The notes under the pieces: model-generated | Told to the model about the DNA's origin: nothing | The model's input: only the letters and a program-made list of their open reading frames with translations | The model's database searches: none | NCBI RefSeq assembly: GCF_000494755.1 | Contig: NC_022657.1 | Coordinates: 7,408,001 to 7,472,000 of the forward strand | DNA: 64,000 nt | Direction: 5' to 3' | From: Amorphoplanes friuliensis DSM 7358 | Lineage (GTDB): Bacteria > Actinomycetota > Actinomycetes > Mycobacteriales > Micromonosporaceae | Translations under genes and position numbers: made by a program | Shown: positions 19,813 through 26,694 of the stretch, piece after piece | Layout of the letters: the number at the start of each line of letters is the position of its first letter | Position numbering within the stretch: the first letter of the stretch is position 1

Positions 19813-20573
19813 CAGACGGATTGCGGAGTGTGCCGCCACTCAATCTAGACGCGGCGGCAGAGGCCTTATTGGACCGTCGCATTGCAAGACTCCGCGAGAA
19901 CGTTCTAACTCTCGCCAGTAGCGAGGCCCTTAAAGAGGACGCGGCGACAATCTCAGAGCCTCACATCAGGGTCGCCCTTCTTGAATTAGGGCTTATCGCG
20001 GAGGACGCGTCTGACCGGAGCAAGCTCTACCGTCAGCGGCAGCGATGGTTCGCCGTAGTGACGGGCGGCCTTGCATTAGTCGTGGGCACCTCGATTGTTT
20101 TCTATATACTCAGCCGTTCCGATCCGTCTGATCTCGACCGAGCCAGCGAGTGGGCGAGCACAATCGCGGCTCTTGTAGCAAGTGCGGGAGTGCTTTTGAC
20201 ACTGCTTATTATGAGACAGACGCGACAGGCCATTCTTCAAACCCGGATTGCCTCGAAGAATAAGCGTGCCTCTATTACCGCGTCAGAGTTCTTCGTGCTA
20301 TGGGGGGAACTTGAGCGCTCGATTCGAACGGCCGTCGGAGACGACACCGACGCGTTGCACGCCTCGCGCCCATTTGGTGGAGCCGTGAGGGATTACGCCA
20401 CGTTGGCCCACTTGGCTCCTGACGAATTGGAGCGTCTAATGCGGGCGCTAGACGTACGAAATCGCATTGCTCATGGCCGATTGGAACCGGCGCGGAGTGA
20501 CGACATAGACGAGGCCTCGACTACCGTTAAGGAGCACATCAAGCGAGCTAAAGCCCTGGCCGGCCAGCCGTAA
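19809..20573 (+). CDS. Membrane protein with C-terminal HEPN-like domain
   Basis: A 254-residue protein, with its ATG overlapping the stop of the preceding gene. The N-terminal ~80 residues are helical. Two membrane segments (about 83-102 and 115-135) follow. The cytoplasmic C-terminal domain has ITASEFFVLWGELERSIRTA and ends with VRNRIAHGRLEPAR, which contains R-x4-H (Arg217, His222), the catalytic motif of many HEPN RNases, in its common RNxxAH form. HEPN domains are frequent toxins of abortive-infection and toxin-antitoxin systems. Activity is not proven, because R-x4-H also occurs in non-catalytic HEPN proteins. Together with its partner it is a candidate undescribed two-gene membrane defence system. 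Confidence 0.6.
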   Translation: MTDGLRSVPPLNLDAAAEALLDRRIARLRENVLTLASSEALKEDAATISEPHIRVALLELGLIAEDASDRSKLYRQRQRWFAVVTGGLALVVGTSIVFYILSRSDPSDLDRASEWASTIAALVASAGVLLTLLIMRQTRQAILQTRIASKNKRASITASEFFVLWGELERSIRTAVGDDTDALHASRPFGGAVRDYATLAHLAPDELERLMRALDVRNRIAHGRLEPARSDDIDEASTTVKEHIKRAKALAGQP

Positions 20574-20731
20574 CCTCGCGCATAATCGGCAGAAGTCTGG
20601 CGTAGCAATGTTTCTTCTCGCGCTCCCATTCCGAAATATGTCAACGATCTAGGGATAAACCGACGCTCGTTGCCCACGCCGAGCCATTTGCCCGCTAGAG
20701 CCATCCCGTCGGCCTTCGTCCGCACACCATG

Positions 20732-20808
20732 GAGCGGACAGGGCCTGCCTGGGCAAGGTGGAGCACCCCACGTCTGACCGGCCTTGACCAGGCAGGCCCT
20801 GTCTGCTC
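20732..20808 (+). ncRNA. Long-stem hairpin A with conserved 35-nt core
   Basis: The arms GAGCGGACAGGGCCTGCCTGG and its complement at 20788-20808 form 21 pairs with a single G-U. They enclose a 35-nt core (20753-20787) that can itself pair CAAGG with CCTTG and form GGTG-GAG-CACC. The core recurs in hairpin B on the opposite strand with one difference, whereas the arms there are different but again fully paired. Conserved core with compensated stem change suggests a selected structure: a small RNA, a transposon-like palindrome or a protein-binding DNA hairpin. Transcription is not shown. Confidence 0.5.
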
Positions 20809-20845
20809 GGCTTCGCCTGACGAAGGTTGACGGAATGGCGCCACC

Positions 20846-20882
20846 CATCCCGGAGATTAGAGTCCCCGCCGGAGGCGTCATG
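20846..20882 (+). repeat. 37-bp repeat, copy 2
   Basis: This copy shares the last 21 bp exactly with 18478-18514. It lies 37 bp downstream of hairpin A in the same orientation. Confidence 0.6.
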
Positions 20883-21025
20883 CCTACCCGGACTTGTATG
20901 CCCCGGATCTGCCGGCTGGCAACTCATGATCTCGAATGAGCTTGGTCAACAGTGCGGCGAACAGCACGTATCAGTCCTGAGTCGTCCGCGAGCGTACACC
21001 ATAGTCGCTGGCGATTGTCACTCAG

Positions 21026-22351
21026 CTAGTCACCCGGACGCTTCGAGTCGTTACTGATCATGTGCCTAGCGTCAGCGGCGTTCTTTTCGAAGATACCGTC
21101 CTCGACCACAACGTCGGCAAGTTTCGCGCGGAGGGCGACAGGGGTTTTCGCAAAAATAGTTCCCTTAAAGTCTGGCTTTCTTGCAAATTCAGCTTCGACG
21201 AAATGTGCATCTTGTTTGAATTCCGCATCGTGAAAATCCGCAGTGAACTCGAATACAGACCTAAAGAAGGAAGTCGGACCCACAAATACGGCGCCTCGAA
21301 ACCACGCTTGACCTGTAAAAGTTGTGTTATCCAAGAAACATCTACCTATAAAGGTGGCGCCTGAAAAGTTTCCATGCTCGATATGACCGCCGCCAAAATG
21401 CCAATTTACAAGAACCGCGTCAGTCAAATTGAGCGACAGGCCGGGCCAGTAGCTGTCGGGGACAGGGTCACCATACTTCAACGTCTTGTGGTCAAGGATC
21501 TCCTGAGCCAGCATTCTCACCTGCCACTCTTCGAATCGCGCTTGATGCGCCTCATCCAATCGTCCTTCAAGACTCATCAAAGCGAGATCGTTTGCGGCGT
21601 CTCGCGCCCAATACGGGATCCGATACGCCTCCGGCGGCGGAACAAAGGGCATTCGTAGATATGCGCAAATGACGTCGACAACCATTTGCCTTACTTCCGG
21701 GTTGTTTTGGCCGAGCTGCTCCAATGCATAGAATCCAGCCATTCTAACCTGTGGCCGCTCCGATGCTATTTGCTCTACGGCTTTTACATACATTTCGTTC
21801 TTACGCTTTTCCGCTGCGTCGTGATCCTGGCTCAAATGCGCTATTTCTGCGAGTCTCTGCCGGCGAACGGCCAACATTAGAGCTCCTGCCGCCGCGATAC
21901 CCGCTGCTACGCTCAATCCCGTCTTCACGGCATCAATCTGAGCTTGAGGTCGACTAGCAGGGATTGCTTGATTCGCAAGACCCATAAGTAACGCTAGTGC
22001 TACTAAGCTGACCGAAATGGCGAGCAACGCAACGAATACCACAGACTTCATCGATATGGGCTGAACATGCGCCGCGCTTACGGGTTGGGATTTGGGATCT
22101 CGGCCTAGCGATAAGCGCCTAATCAGGAAAGCCGCAAGTAGCAGAATGCCGGCTGCGAGGGTTACGGCTGGCCAATTGTGCGCTATCCATGCAGGAGCAG
22201 ACGTGACTATTTTCCCGATCTGCCCAAATATCAGATTTGCGGTTGCCGCGACAATGAGCAAGACAGCAATGACCAACAGGGCATAGGCACGCACAAGTGC
22301 TTTCACCTTAACACGACTCACGAGAGCACCGTCACGATTGCGAATTGGCAC
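21026..22351 (-). CDS. Multi-pass membrane protein with pentapeptide repeats
   Basis: A protein of up to 441 residues. The N-terminal half has four to five predicted membrane segments (about 20-45, 55-75, 105-130 and 150-165). A cytoplasmic helical region follows, including QVRMAGFYALEQLGQNNPEV, a HEAT-like helix pair seen in related actinobacterial proteins. Residues about 325-410 are pentapeptide repeats with A/F spaced every five residues (ANF-type units such as FSGATFIGRCFLDNTTFTGQ and FHDAEFKQDAHFVEAEF), which form a right-handed beta-helix. The role is unknown. The start is uncertain: GTG 22351 gives the longest form, GTG 22321 is another option, and neither has a clear ribosome binding site. 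Low GC for this genome. Confidence 0.7.
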   Translation of the reverse strand: MPIRNRDGALVSRVKVKALVRAYALLVIAVLLIVAATANLIFGQIGKIVTSAPAWIAHNWPAVTLAAGILLLAAFLIRRLSLGRDPKSQPVSAAHVQPISMKSVVFVALLAISVSLVALALLMGLANQAIPASRPQAQIDAVKTGLSVAAGIAAAGALMLAVRRQRLAEIAHLSQDHDAAEKRKNEMYVKAVEQIASERPQVRMAGFYALEQLGQNNPEVRQMVVDVICAYLRMPFVPPPEAYRIPYWARDAANDLALMSLEGRLDEAHQARFEEWQVRMLAQEILDHKTLKYGDPVPDSYWPGLSLNLTDAVLVNWHFGGGHIEHGNFSGATFIGRCFLDNTTFTGQAWFRGAVFVGPTSFFRSVFEFTADFHDAEFKQDAHFVEAEFARKPDFKGTIFAKTPVALRAKLADVVVEDGIFEKNAADARHMISNDSKRPGD

Positions 22352-23285
22352 CTGGAATATCTACTTGTCAAGTCTGCGGTCACGATTCCTCGCTTCTAAA
22401 CCTGGGTGGTGGCCAGTCGAGTCTCTACCGCCCCGCGTGCCAGGAGGATGCCGGAAACCCGGGGTAGACCGCAGCTACCAAGAGAATGGTCCACTAGGGC
22501 GTTGTAGTCGACAACACGAGGCCGATAGTAAGACTAGGATGCAACGGCACACCGGGTCCTCAGAAAACGTGCATTCGTCAAGGCTGCCTTGACGCCCGCC
22601 GGGCGTGTAACCGAGTCGGTGACGGGTGCGGCGGCGTGCGCCTTCCTGCGGGCAGGCCACTGGCCTGCCGCTTGACCCCTGACCGCTCAGGGACGCAGAG
22701 GCTCCGCCGTCCAGGGCGGCCGGTCTATGGCCGTCGCTTGCGACGCGAAGCGCCCTTGACGGTGGAGGAGCGGCCCGGACACCATGCGCGCCGCCGCACC
22801 CGGAGCTGACGGCCGCGAGTCGCTTTGCGGCCAGGCGCGGACAGCTGGCCCACGTCGCCAAGGCCGCACCCCGGTCGGCTGCCGGCGAAGTCTGCTGACC
22901 TTCACGAAACCGCTGCTTCTGCCTGTCGTCGTCGCGGCCCGACTACGCGGTTCCACGCCAGCCGACGGGCTGCTTGCGTGTCCGGGCAAAAGCGGCAGCG
23001 GCGGCCCGGGCACGCGCCCAGGCGGCGGCGTGAGCGGCCCGTTTCGGGCCTCCTTGAAAAACGTACAGACACGTTGAACAGCCGACCCGACGGTGAGAAC
23101 TTTCCATACGCCTTCAAGGCGCGATTCGGGGATCGGCGCCTTGCCGCTTCGCTCCCGGGGGCCGACCCCGACCGCGCAGATGGCGAGCCTACGCAGACGC
23201 GCCGAAGCCTCGATGGTCCGTTTAAGGAGCAACCGGAGCTTCGGCGTAAGCATCGAACGACGCGCGACACCGCCCACTTCGCGAC
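22352..23285. other. Gene-free GC-rich stretch with many short inverted repeats
   Basis: I find no convincing gene. Open frames on both strands give Pro/Arg-rich translations without family features. From about 22560 to 23080 there are several short perfect palindromes, for example GCAGGCCA/TGGCCTGC near 22660. The stretch may be the remains of a deleted element or a non-coding locus. Confidence 0.4.
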
Positions 23286-23999
23286 TCAGACCTCCGCGGA
23301 GGGTCCGTACATAGCCGCATTCGACGGGGACGACCCGAGGCGAGCGCTGGAAGATTTCATCTCTTGCGGACGCTCTACGCCGTCCTTGCTGTTAGCTGCT
23401 GGCGTTCTCCCGCGGGCCACGCGGTGCGCTTCTTCAGCAACTGTCAGGAAGGCACGCCGTCGACTGGTGGCGCCACGTCCCCAACCATGTGACTGCACAC
23501 CTGACCACCAGGTCACGGCGTCGGTATCAACGAAAAACTCGTCGAAGAGGGTCCGCAGTTCCGTCCGGTCCACTGTTCTCGTATCCCAAAGCATCGCCCA
23601 GTGTGCCATCCACAAACTGCACACCAAAAACTTCCGCCGCATAGCTGGATCGCCTCCCGGAACCTCGGTCTGCATGATGAGGCTCGGGTCCTCTAGCCCC
23701 ATCTTGACGAGTTCGAAGTGGCGCTCCCGGGCCGTCATAGATTGACTCAGCCGCGTTTGATGCCATTGCAAGATCAGTGAGCACGCGATCCCGCAGAATG
23801 CGAGCCCCGACAGGATCGCGGATATTCCACCGTACGCCTGACCGACTTCAGATAGTTCGCGCCAGTCGCCGGGCCGACCCACCAATGATCTTGTCAGCCA
23901 CGGAGACGCGACGATCACCGCGAGGAAACCGATAGATATGATCATGATTAGAGCGGCGACGACCACCCCACGTCGAGCAGACACCCGAATCGTCCTCAT
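23286..23999 (-). CDS. DUF6082-like membrane protein
   Basis: A 237-residue protein starting MRTIRVSARRG, with a first membrane segment (about residues 11-35) and a second (about 58-77, ISAILSGLAFCGIACSLILQ). A soluble domain follows that begins WHQTRLSQSMTARERHFELV, then MGLEDPSLIMQTEV. This two-helix plus RxFHxELxxMAxEDP arrangement matches the actinobacterial DUF6082 family of unknown function, often found near mobile or regulatory genes. I chose the ATG at 23999 instead of 24035 because the added residues would precede a normal membrane anchor with no benefit. The last ~40 residues are low complexity and may be an extension. Confidence 0.65.
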   Translation of the reverse strand: MRTIRVSARRGVVVAALIMIISIGFLAVIVASPWLTRSLVGRPGDWRELSEVGQAYGGISAILSGLAFCGIACSLILQWHQTRLSQSMTARERHFELVKMGLEDPSLIMQTEVPGGDPAMRRKFLVCSLWMAHWAMLWDTRTVDRTELRTLFDEFFVDTDAVTWWSGVQSHGWGRGATSRRRAFLTVAEEAHRVARGRTPAANSKDGVERPQEMKSSSARLGSSPSNAAMYGPSAEV

Positions 24000-24191
24000 G
24001 AAGCAATCATCACCGCCGCCGGCAACAAGATGCATTGAGCCCTCGGGGGGTTAACCACCGAGCAGCCTCCGGCGGGCAGGATCTCCGACCCTGCACCCGG
24101 AAGATGCCTCCGGCGGCCGGGCTACCCGCCCTGGACCCGGCGGCTCTGGGATGCCGAGGTCCAGCGGGTATCCATCGCACACCGGGAGGCA

Positions 24192-24266
24192 GCCGGGCCG
24201 CGCCAGCCCGGTCAAGGTCGGTCAGACGTGGGGTGCTCCACCTTGCCCGGGCTGGCGCGGCCCGGC
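24192..24266 (-). ncRNA. Long-stem hairpin B with the same core as hairpin A
   Basis: A perfect 20-bp inverted repeat (arms 24192-24211 and 24247-24266) surrounds a 35-nt core which, read on the minus strand, matches the core of hairpin A with one substitution. The arms do not match those of hairpin A. On this strand the hairpin is followed, as for A, by a CATCCCAGAG segment and a CCGCCGGAGGC motif. Confidence 0.5.
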
Positions 24267-24319
24267 CGGGCGAAGCCTGCGCGACGGGATGCCCGCTCAG
24301 GTAGGCGATCCCCTCGCTT

Positions 24320-24344
24320 GGGAGAAATTTGGGAGACGATCTTG
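24320..24344 (+). repeat. Right copy of the 25-bp repeat near att
   Basis: This copy matches 15217-15241 at 21 of 25 positions and lies 100 bp before the exact tRNA-Val 3' repeat. Confidence 0.45.
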
Positions 24345-24443
24345 CAATATTGCGCCGGAACGACCGACCCAAACCAACAACCACCAACGCCGCTAGCAGG
24401 GCAGATAGCCATACGCCGACGTGGTGAATTGACCTTGACCTAG

Positions 24444-24488
24444 CTGACACGGAAGAGGTCACTGGTTCGATCCCAGTATCGCCCACCA
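24444..24488 (+). repeat. attR-like exact copy of the tRNA-Val 3' end
   Basis: Forty-five bases from the anticodon loop to CCA are identical to 15101-15145. The 5' part of the tRNA is missing, so this is not a second tRNA gene. It marks the right end of the large island unit and the left end of the small one. Confidence 0.92.
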
Positions 24489-24493
24489 GGTCA

Positions 24494-24527
24494 GAGGCCA
24501 TATCCTATCGACGGATATGGCCTCTTT
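24494..24527 (+). terminator. Hairpin terminator after the second tRNA-Val copy
   Basis: A perfect 12-bp stem (GAGGCCATATCC with its complement), a 7-nt loop, then TTTC. Each of the three tRNA-Val 3' copies is followed by a different hairpin of this type. Confidence 0.7.
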
Positions 24528-24541
24528 CAGTTCCTGAGTGA

Positions 24542-24889
24542 CTAAGCCTCAGTAAGCCGACTCTCGGCGAAGATCCGATCCATGGCCGCCGCGCCGGCGC
24601 TGGTAGTGGTGGACCTTCTCGGTGACCAAGGTCTGGGGTGACGACCCGCCGGCGAGTCCCGCGGTGTCCCTGCAGGCCTACGTGTCGCGGTGCCTGAGTG
24701 CCCGCACAGGTCGGCGATGTCGCCGATGGATACACCGCCGTCGGACAGCAGCGACACGAAGCTGTACCGCAGGACTCCTTCGACATCCACCCGTCCATGC
24801 GCTTGCGCATCGATCACGGGTTCGAGCACAGGACGACCCTTACATCGACTGACCAGCTTGTCGTCGCTCGGTTCGCCGGACTGCATCAA
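24542..24889 (-). pseudogene. Frameshifted integrase C-terminus of the small island unit
   Basis: The minus-strand frame contains RVDVEGVLRYSFVSLLSDGG, then VSIGDIADLCGHSGTAT, the R-(H/Y)-S-F and GHSGT blocks of actinobacterial tyrosine recombinases. It also contains PVIDAQAHG upstream and GAAAMDRIF at the end, as in those enzymes. The catalytic Tyr region between GHSGTAT and the end is unreadable, so there is at least one frameshift or deletion, and the N-terminal domains are missing. The first His of the box appears as Tyr. It lies just inside the tRNA-Val copy at 24444, in the same position as the remnant at 15317. Confidence 0.65.
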
Positions 24890-25024
24890 AAAGTGCCCAC
24901 ATAAACTCTTTTAGGTGGGTACGAGCTTGATGCCCTATTTGAGATTGGCGCAAACTTGACACAGAAGCTCCCTAAGGAGCTGCAAAAAGCAAAGACTTTA
25001 ACCCCGCCGAATTTATTTATGTAG

Positions 25025-25408
25025 TTGATGGTGGCGGTTCGACCACTTACCGAGAGAAACAAGAGTCGTTTCTTTCGTCACTATGCCGAGCAATATGGTG
25101 TCCTCGGTTCTCAGACCGGCCTCGTTTGCACGAGGTGTGGCAAGACATTCGGAAACAGAGAGACCGCGAACCGCCACGCAACACGGAATGCTGACCAGAA
25201 GGGTGACTGTGTGCGGGTCGCCCGCGTGTTGTCCAAGCTTATTCGGGATCACGGGTTGCCTGGATCCCCAGCGGCAACTGAGCTGGCTCGTCCAGCTCAT
25301 GAGCAGACGTGTGACCACGAGCGACCTGGCTGTGACGGACCATCATTCAGCCAATGCATGCCCACATGCGACCGTGTGCTTCTCTTACGCCATGAACCAC
25401 GACAATGA
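25025..25408 (+). CDS. Small zinc-finger-like protein
   Basis: A 127-residue frame with LVCTRCGKTFGNRETANRHA, then TRNADQKGDCVRVARVLSKL. The two N-terminal Cys (CTRC), a His twelve residues on, and a further Cys could bind zinc in a C2H2-like arrangement. The first 70 residues look like a real protein, while the last 45 are Cys/Pro/Arg-rich and less convincing. The start is uncertain; ATG at 25025 or 25028 gives the longest form. It overlaps the next small gene by 17 bp in another frame. Function unknown; DNA or RNA binding is a guess from the finger. Confidence 0.45.
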   Translation: MMVAVRPLTERNKSRFFRHYAEQYGVLGSQTGLVCTRCGKTFGNRETANRHATRNADQKGDCVRVARVLSKLIRDHGLPGSPAATELARPAHEQTCDHERPGCDGPSFSQCMPTCDRVLLLRHEPRQ

Positions 25409-25601
25409 TCCTCGTAAACTGATGTTGCAGTTCGCTGTCGGTACAGTGTTGCTATGCCTAGGTTTCGCCGTAGTGGTGTATTCGATCTGGACCACTGCGG
25501 ACTACCACATCCCAGGCTTCATGCTGGCGGGGGTCGGCGCATGGCTCGTGGGCCGGGGTCTGGCGACGTGGCTACGCGTGAAGCCGGGGGTGACTGACTG
25601 A
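25392..25601 (+). CDS. Small two-TM membrane protein
   Basis: Sixty-nine residues from ATG 25392: a short polar start (MNHDNDPRKL), a first membrane helix (about 13-32, FAVGTVLLCLGFAVVVYSIW), a short loop, a second helix (about 41-57, GFMLAGVGAWLVGRGLA) and a basic tail. The composition is typical of a real small membrane protein. It overlaps the end of the zinc-finger-like frame. Function unknown. Confidence 0.5.
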   Translation: MNHDNDPRKLMLQFAVGTVLLCLGFAVVVYSIWTTADYHIPGFMLAGVGAWLVGRGLATWLRVKPGVTD

Positions 25602-25700
25602 GTGACCACCAAACGGTACGAACCCGGACGCCCATGGACGCTGACGGACCCTTCTTGCAGCTCAGGGCTCGCTTAGGTGCTGGCCGAACGGCCATGACAA

Positions 25701-25749
25701 TTCCCTGACACGGAAGTGGTCACTGGTTCGATCCTGGTACCGCCCACCA
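25701..25749 (+). repeat. Diverged third copy of the tRNA-Val 3' end
   Basis: TTCCCTGACACGGAAG plus the T-arm and CGCCCACCA match tRNA-Val with three substitutions. This copy reaches four bases further into the anticodon stem than the 24444 copy. The T-stem substitutions partly compensate, suggesting it came from another strain's or element's tRNA-Val. Outer right border of the island. Confidence 0.8.
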
Positions 25750-25763
25750 GCACCGTTGTTGAG

Positions 25764-25798
25764 CCGGATGCCCTATTCGGGTATCCGGTTCTTGTTTT
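25764..25798 (+). terminator. Hairpin terminator after the third tRNA-Val copy
   Basis: CCGGATGCCC pairs with GGGTATCCGG (one G-U) around a 5-nt loop, followed by a TTCTTGTTTT tract. Confidence 0.7.
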
Positions 25799-25850
25799 GC
25801 CGGGCGCTAGGTCGCAGAGGGATGCGCGGGCACGGTAGCGGCCCGCCGGC

Positions 25851-25900
25851 GAGCGCCGTTTTAACGGTCGTCTCAGGATCGCTCAGTAGGAAGTAGGCAT
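25851..25900 (+). promoter_or_regulatory. Shared 50-bp upstream element, copy 1
   Basis: This element matches 27996-28045 at about 39 of 50 positions, including GAGCGCCG, TTAACG, TCGTCTCAG and TCGCTC blocks. It lies about 120 bp before the NarL-type regulator. The position relative to the start of two neighbouring genes suggests a common promoter or operator. Confidence 0.55.
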
Positions 25901-26018
25901 CGCCGGGCGACGCGGGTCTCGGCCTCGTCAGCTTGGCCGAGGCCCACGTCGCGCTTCACGGCCGCAAGGTCAGCGTCGGCCCCCACCGGACGGCCGCGAC
26001 CCTGAAAGGCAGCCTTTC

Positions 26019-26684
26019 ATGATCTCTGTGCTGGTGGCGGAGGCCCAGCCGCTGCAGCGCTTCGGCTTTCGCATGTTGTTGGAGAACACCCCCGACACCG
26101 AGATCGTCGGCGAGGCCGAGAACGGTGCCGAGGCTGTTCGTCGGATCACCGAGTTGCGGCCCGACGTGGTGCTGATGGATATCCGTATGCCTGGTGTCGA
26201 CGGGATCGAAGCCACCCGGCGCATTGTCGCTGCCGGTGGGCGGTCGCGGGTCCTGGTGCTGACGACGTTCGACTTGGATCGGTATGCGTTCGCCGCGCTG
26301 CGGGCAGGGGCGAGCGGTTTTCTGTTCAAGGACATTCGCCCGGAGGAACTTCTTGCCGGTATCCGATCCGTCGCGGCCGGGGATGCTGTGATCGCGCCGG
26401 CGCTGGTTCGGCGGTTGCTTGATGCGTTCGGCGACCAGCTCGACGATGATCTCGGCGGGCCCGTGCGGGAGGATCCCCGGCTGGAGTTCCTGACCGGCCG
26501 CGAGCGCGAGGTTCTTGTCGCTATCGGCCACGGCCTCACCAACGGCGAGATCGCGCAACGGTTCACGCTGTCGGAGTCGACGGTGAAGGCGCACGTCGGG
26601 AGGGTCCTCGCCAAGATCGGCGCTCGGGACCGGATCCAGGCCGTCATCCTCGCCTACAATTTGAGACTCACCCGGCCGGTTTAG
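26019..26684 (+). CDS. NarL/LuxR response regulator with altered acidic pocket
   Basis: A 221-residue regulator: receiver domain (1-120) and LuxR-type HTH (about 155-220, LTGREREVLVAIGHGLTNGE, then SESTVKAHVGRVLAKIGARD). The phospho-acceptor Asp54 (VVLMDIRMPG), the Thr in VLVLTTFD and the Lys in FLFKDI are present. The usual Asp-Asp pair at the start is replaced by Glu8-Ala9 (VLVAEAQPLQRFGF), so magnesium-dependent phosphorylation may be weak. No sensor kinase gene is adjacent. It shares an upstream element with the MMPL transporter gene at 28080, suggesting a common regulon. The ATG at 26019 has an AAAGGCAGC-like sequence upstream. Confidence 0.88.
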   Translation: MISVLVAEAQPLQRFGFRMLLENTPDTEIVGEAENGAEAVRRITELRPDVVLMDIRMPGVDGIEATRRIVAAGGRSRVLVLTTFDLDRYAFAALRAGASGFLFKDIRPEELLAGIRSVAAGDAVIAPALVRRLLDAFGDQLDDDLGGPVREDPRLEFLTGREREVLVAIGHGLTNGEIAQRFTLSESTVKAHVGRVLAKIGARDRIQAVILAYNLRLTRPV

Positions 26685-26694
26685 CACACCGTAG

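Larger units (their letters stand above)
20574..21025. other. Non-coding stretch holding hairpin A and repeat copy 2
   Basis: No gene is visible between the HEPN-like gene and the convergent pentapeptide-repeat gene. The stretch contains the long hairpin at 20732-20808 and the second 37-bp repeat. The order hairpin, about 40 bp gap, repeat is similar, on the other strand, around 24050-24266. Confidence 0.5.
15146..25749. mobile_element. Composite tRNA-Val genomic island, decayed
   Basis: The region is bounded by copies of the tRNA-Val 3' end at 15101, 24444 and 25701. It divides into a large unit (15146-24488) and a small one (24489-25749). Each unit has an integrase C-terminal remnant just inside its left att copy (15317-15697 and 24542-24889). 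A tRNA-Arg(CCT) 3' fragment with another integrase remnant lies inside the large unit. GC content and codon use are visibly more mixed than in the flanks, gene density is low, and no intact integrase, excisionase, replication or transfer gene is visible. It is best read as successive tandem insertions followed by decay. Confidence 0.8.
25602..26018. other. Intergenic stretch between the island and the regulator
   Basis: It holds the third tRNA-Val copy, its terminator and the shared upstream element. No gene is seen. Confidence 0.5.

Noticed and set aside
22687..23277. 196-residue reverse open frame in the gene-free stretch
   Set aside because: Pro/Arg-rich translation with no motif, overlapping equally long frames on the other strand.
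24444..24488. Second tRNA-Val gene
   Set aside because: Acceptor 5' strand, D-arm and the 5' part of the anticodon stem are missing; it is an att repeat.
25701..25749. Third tRNA-Val gene
   Set aside because: Only the 3' portion is present, with substitutions in the T-stem and acceptor stem.
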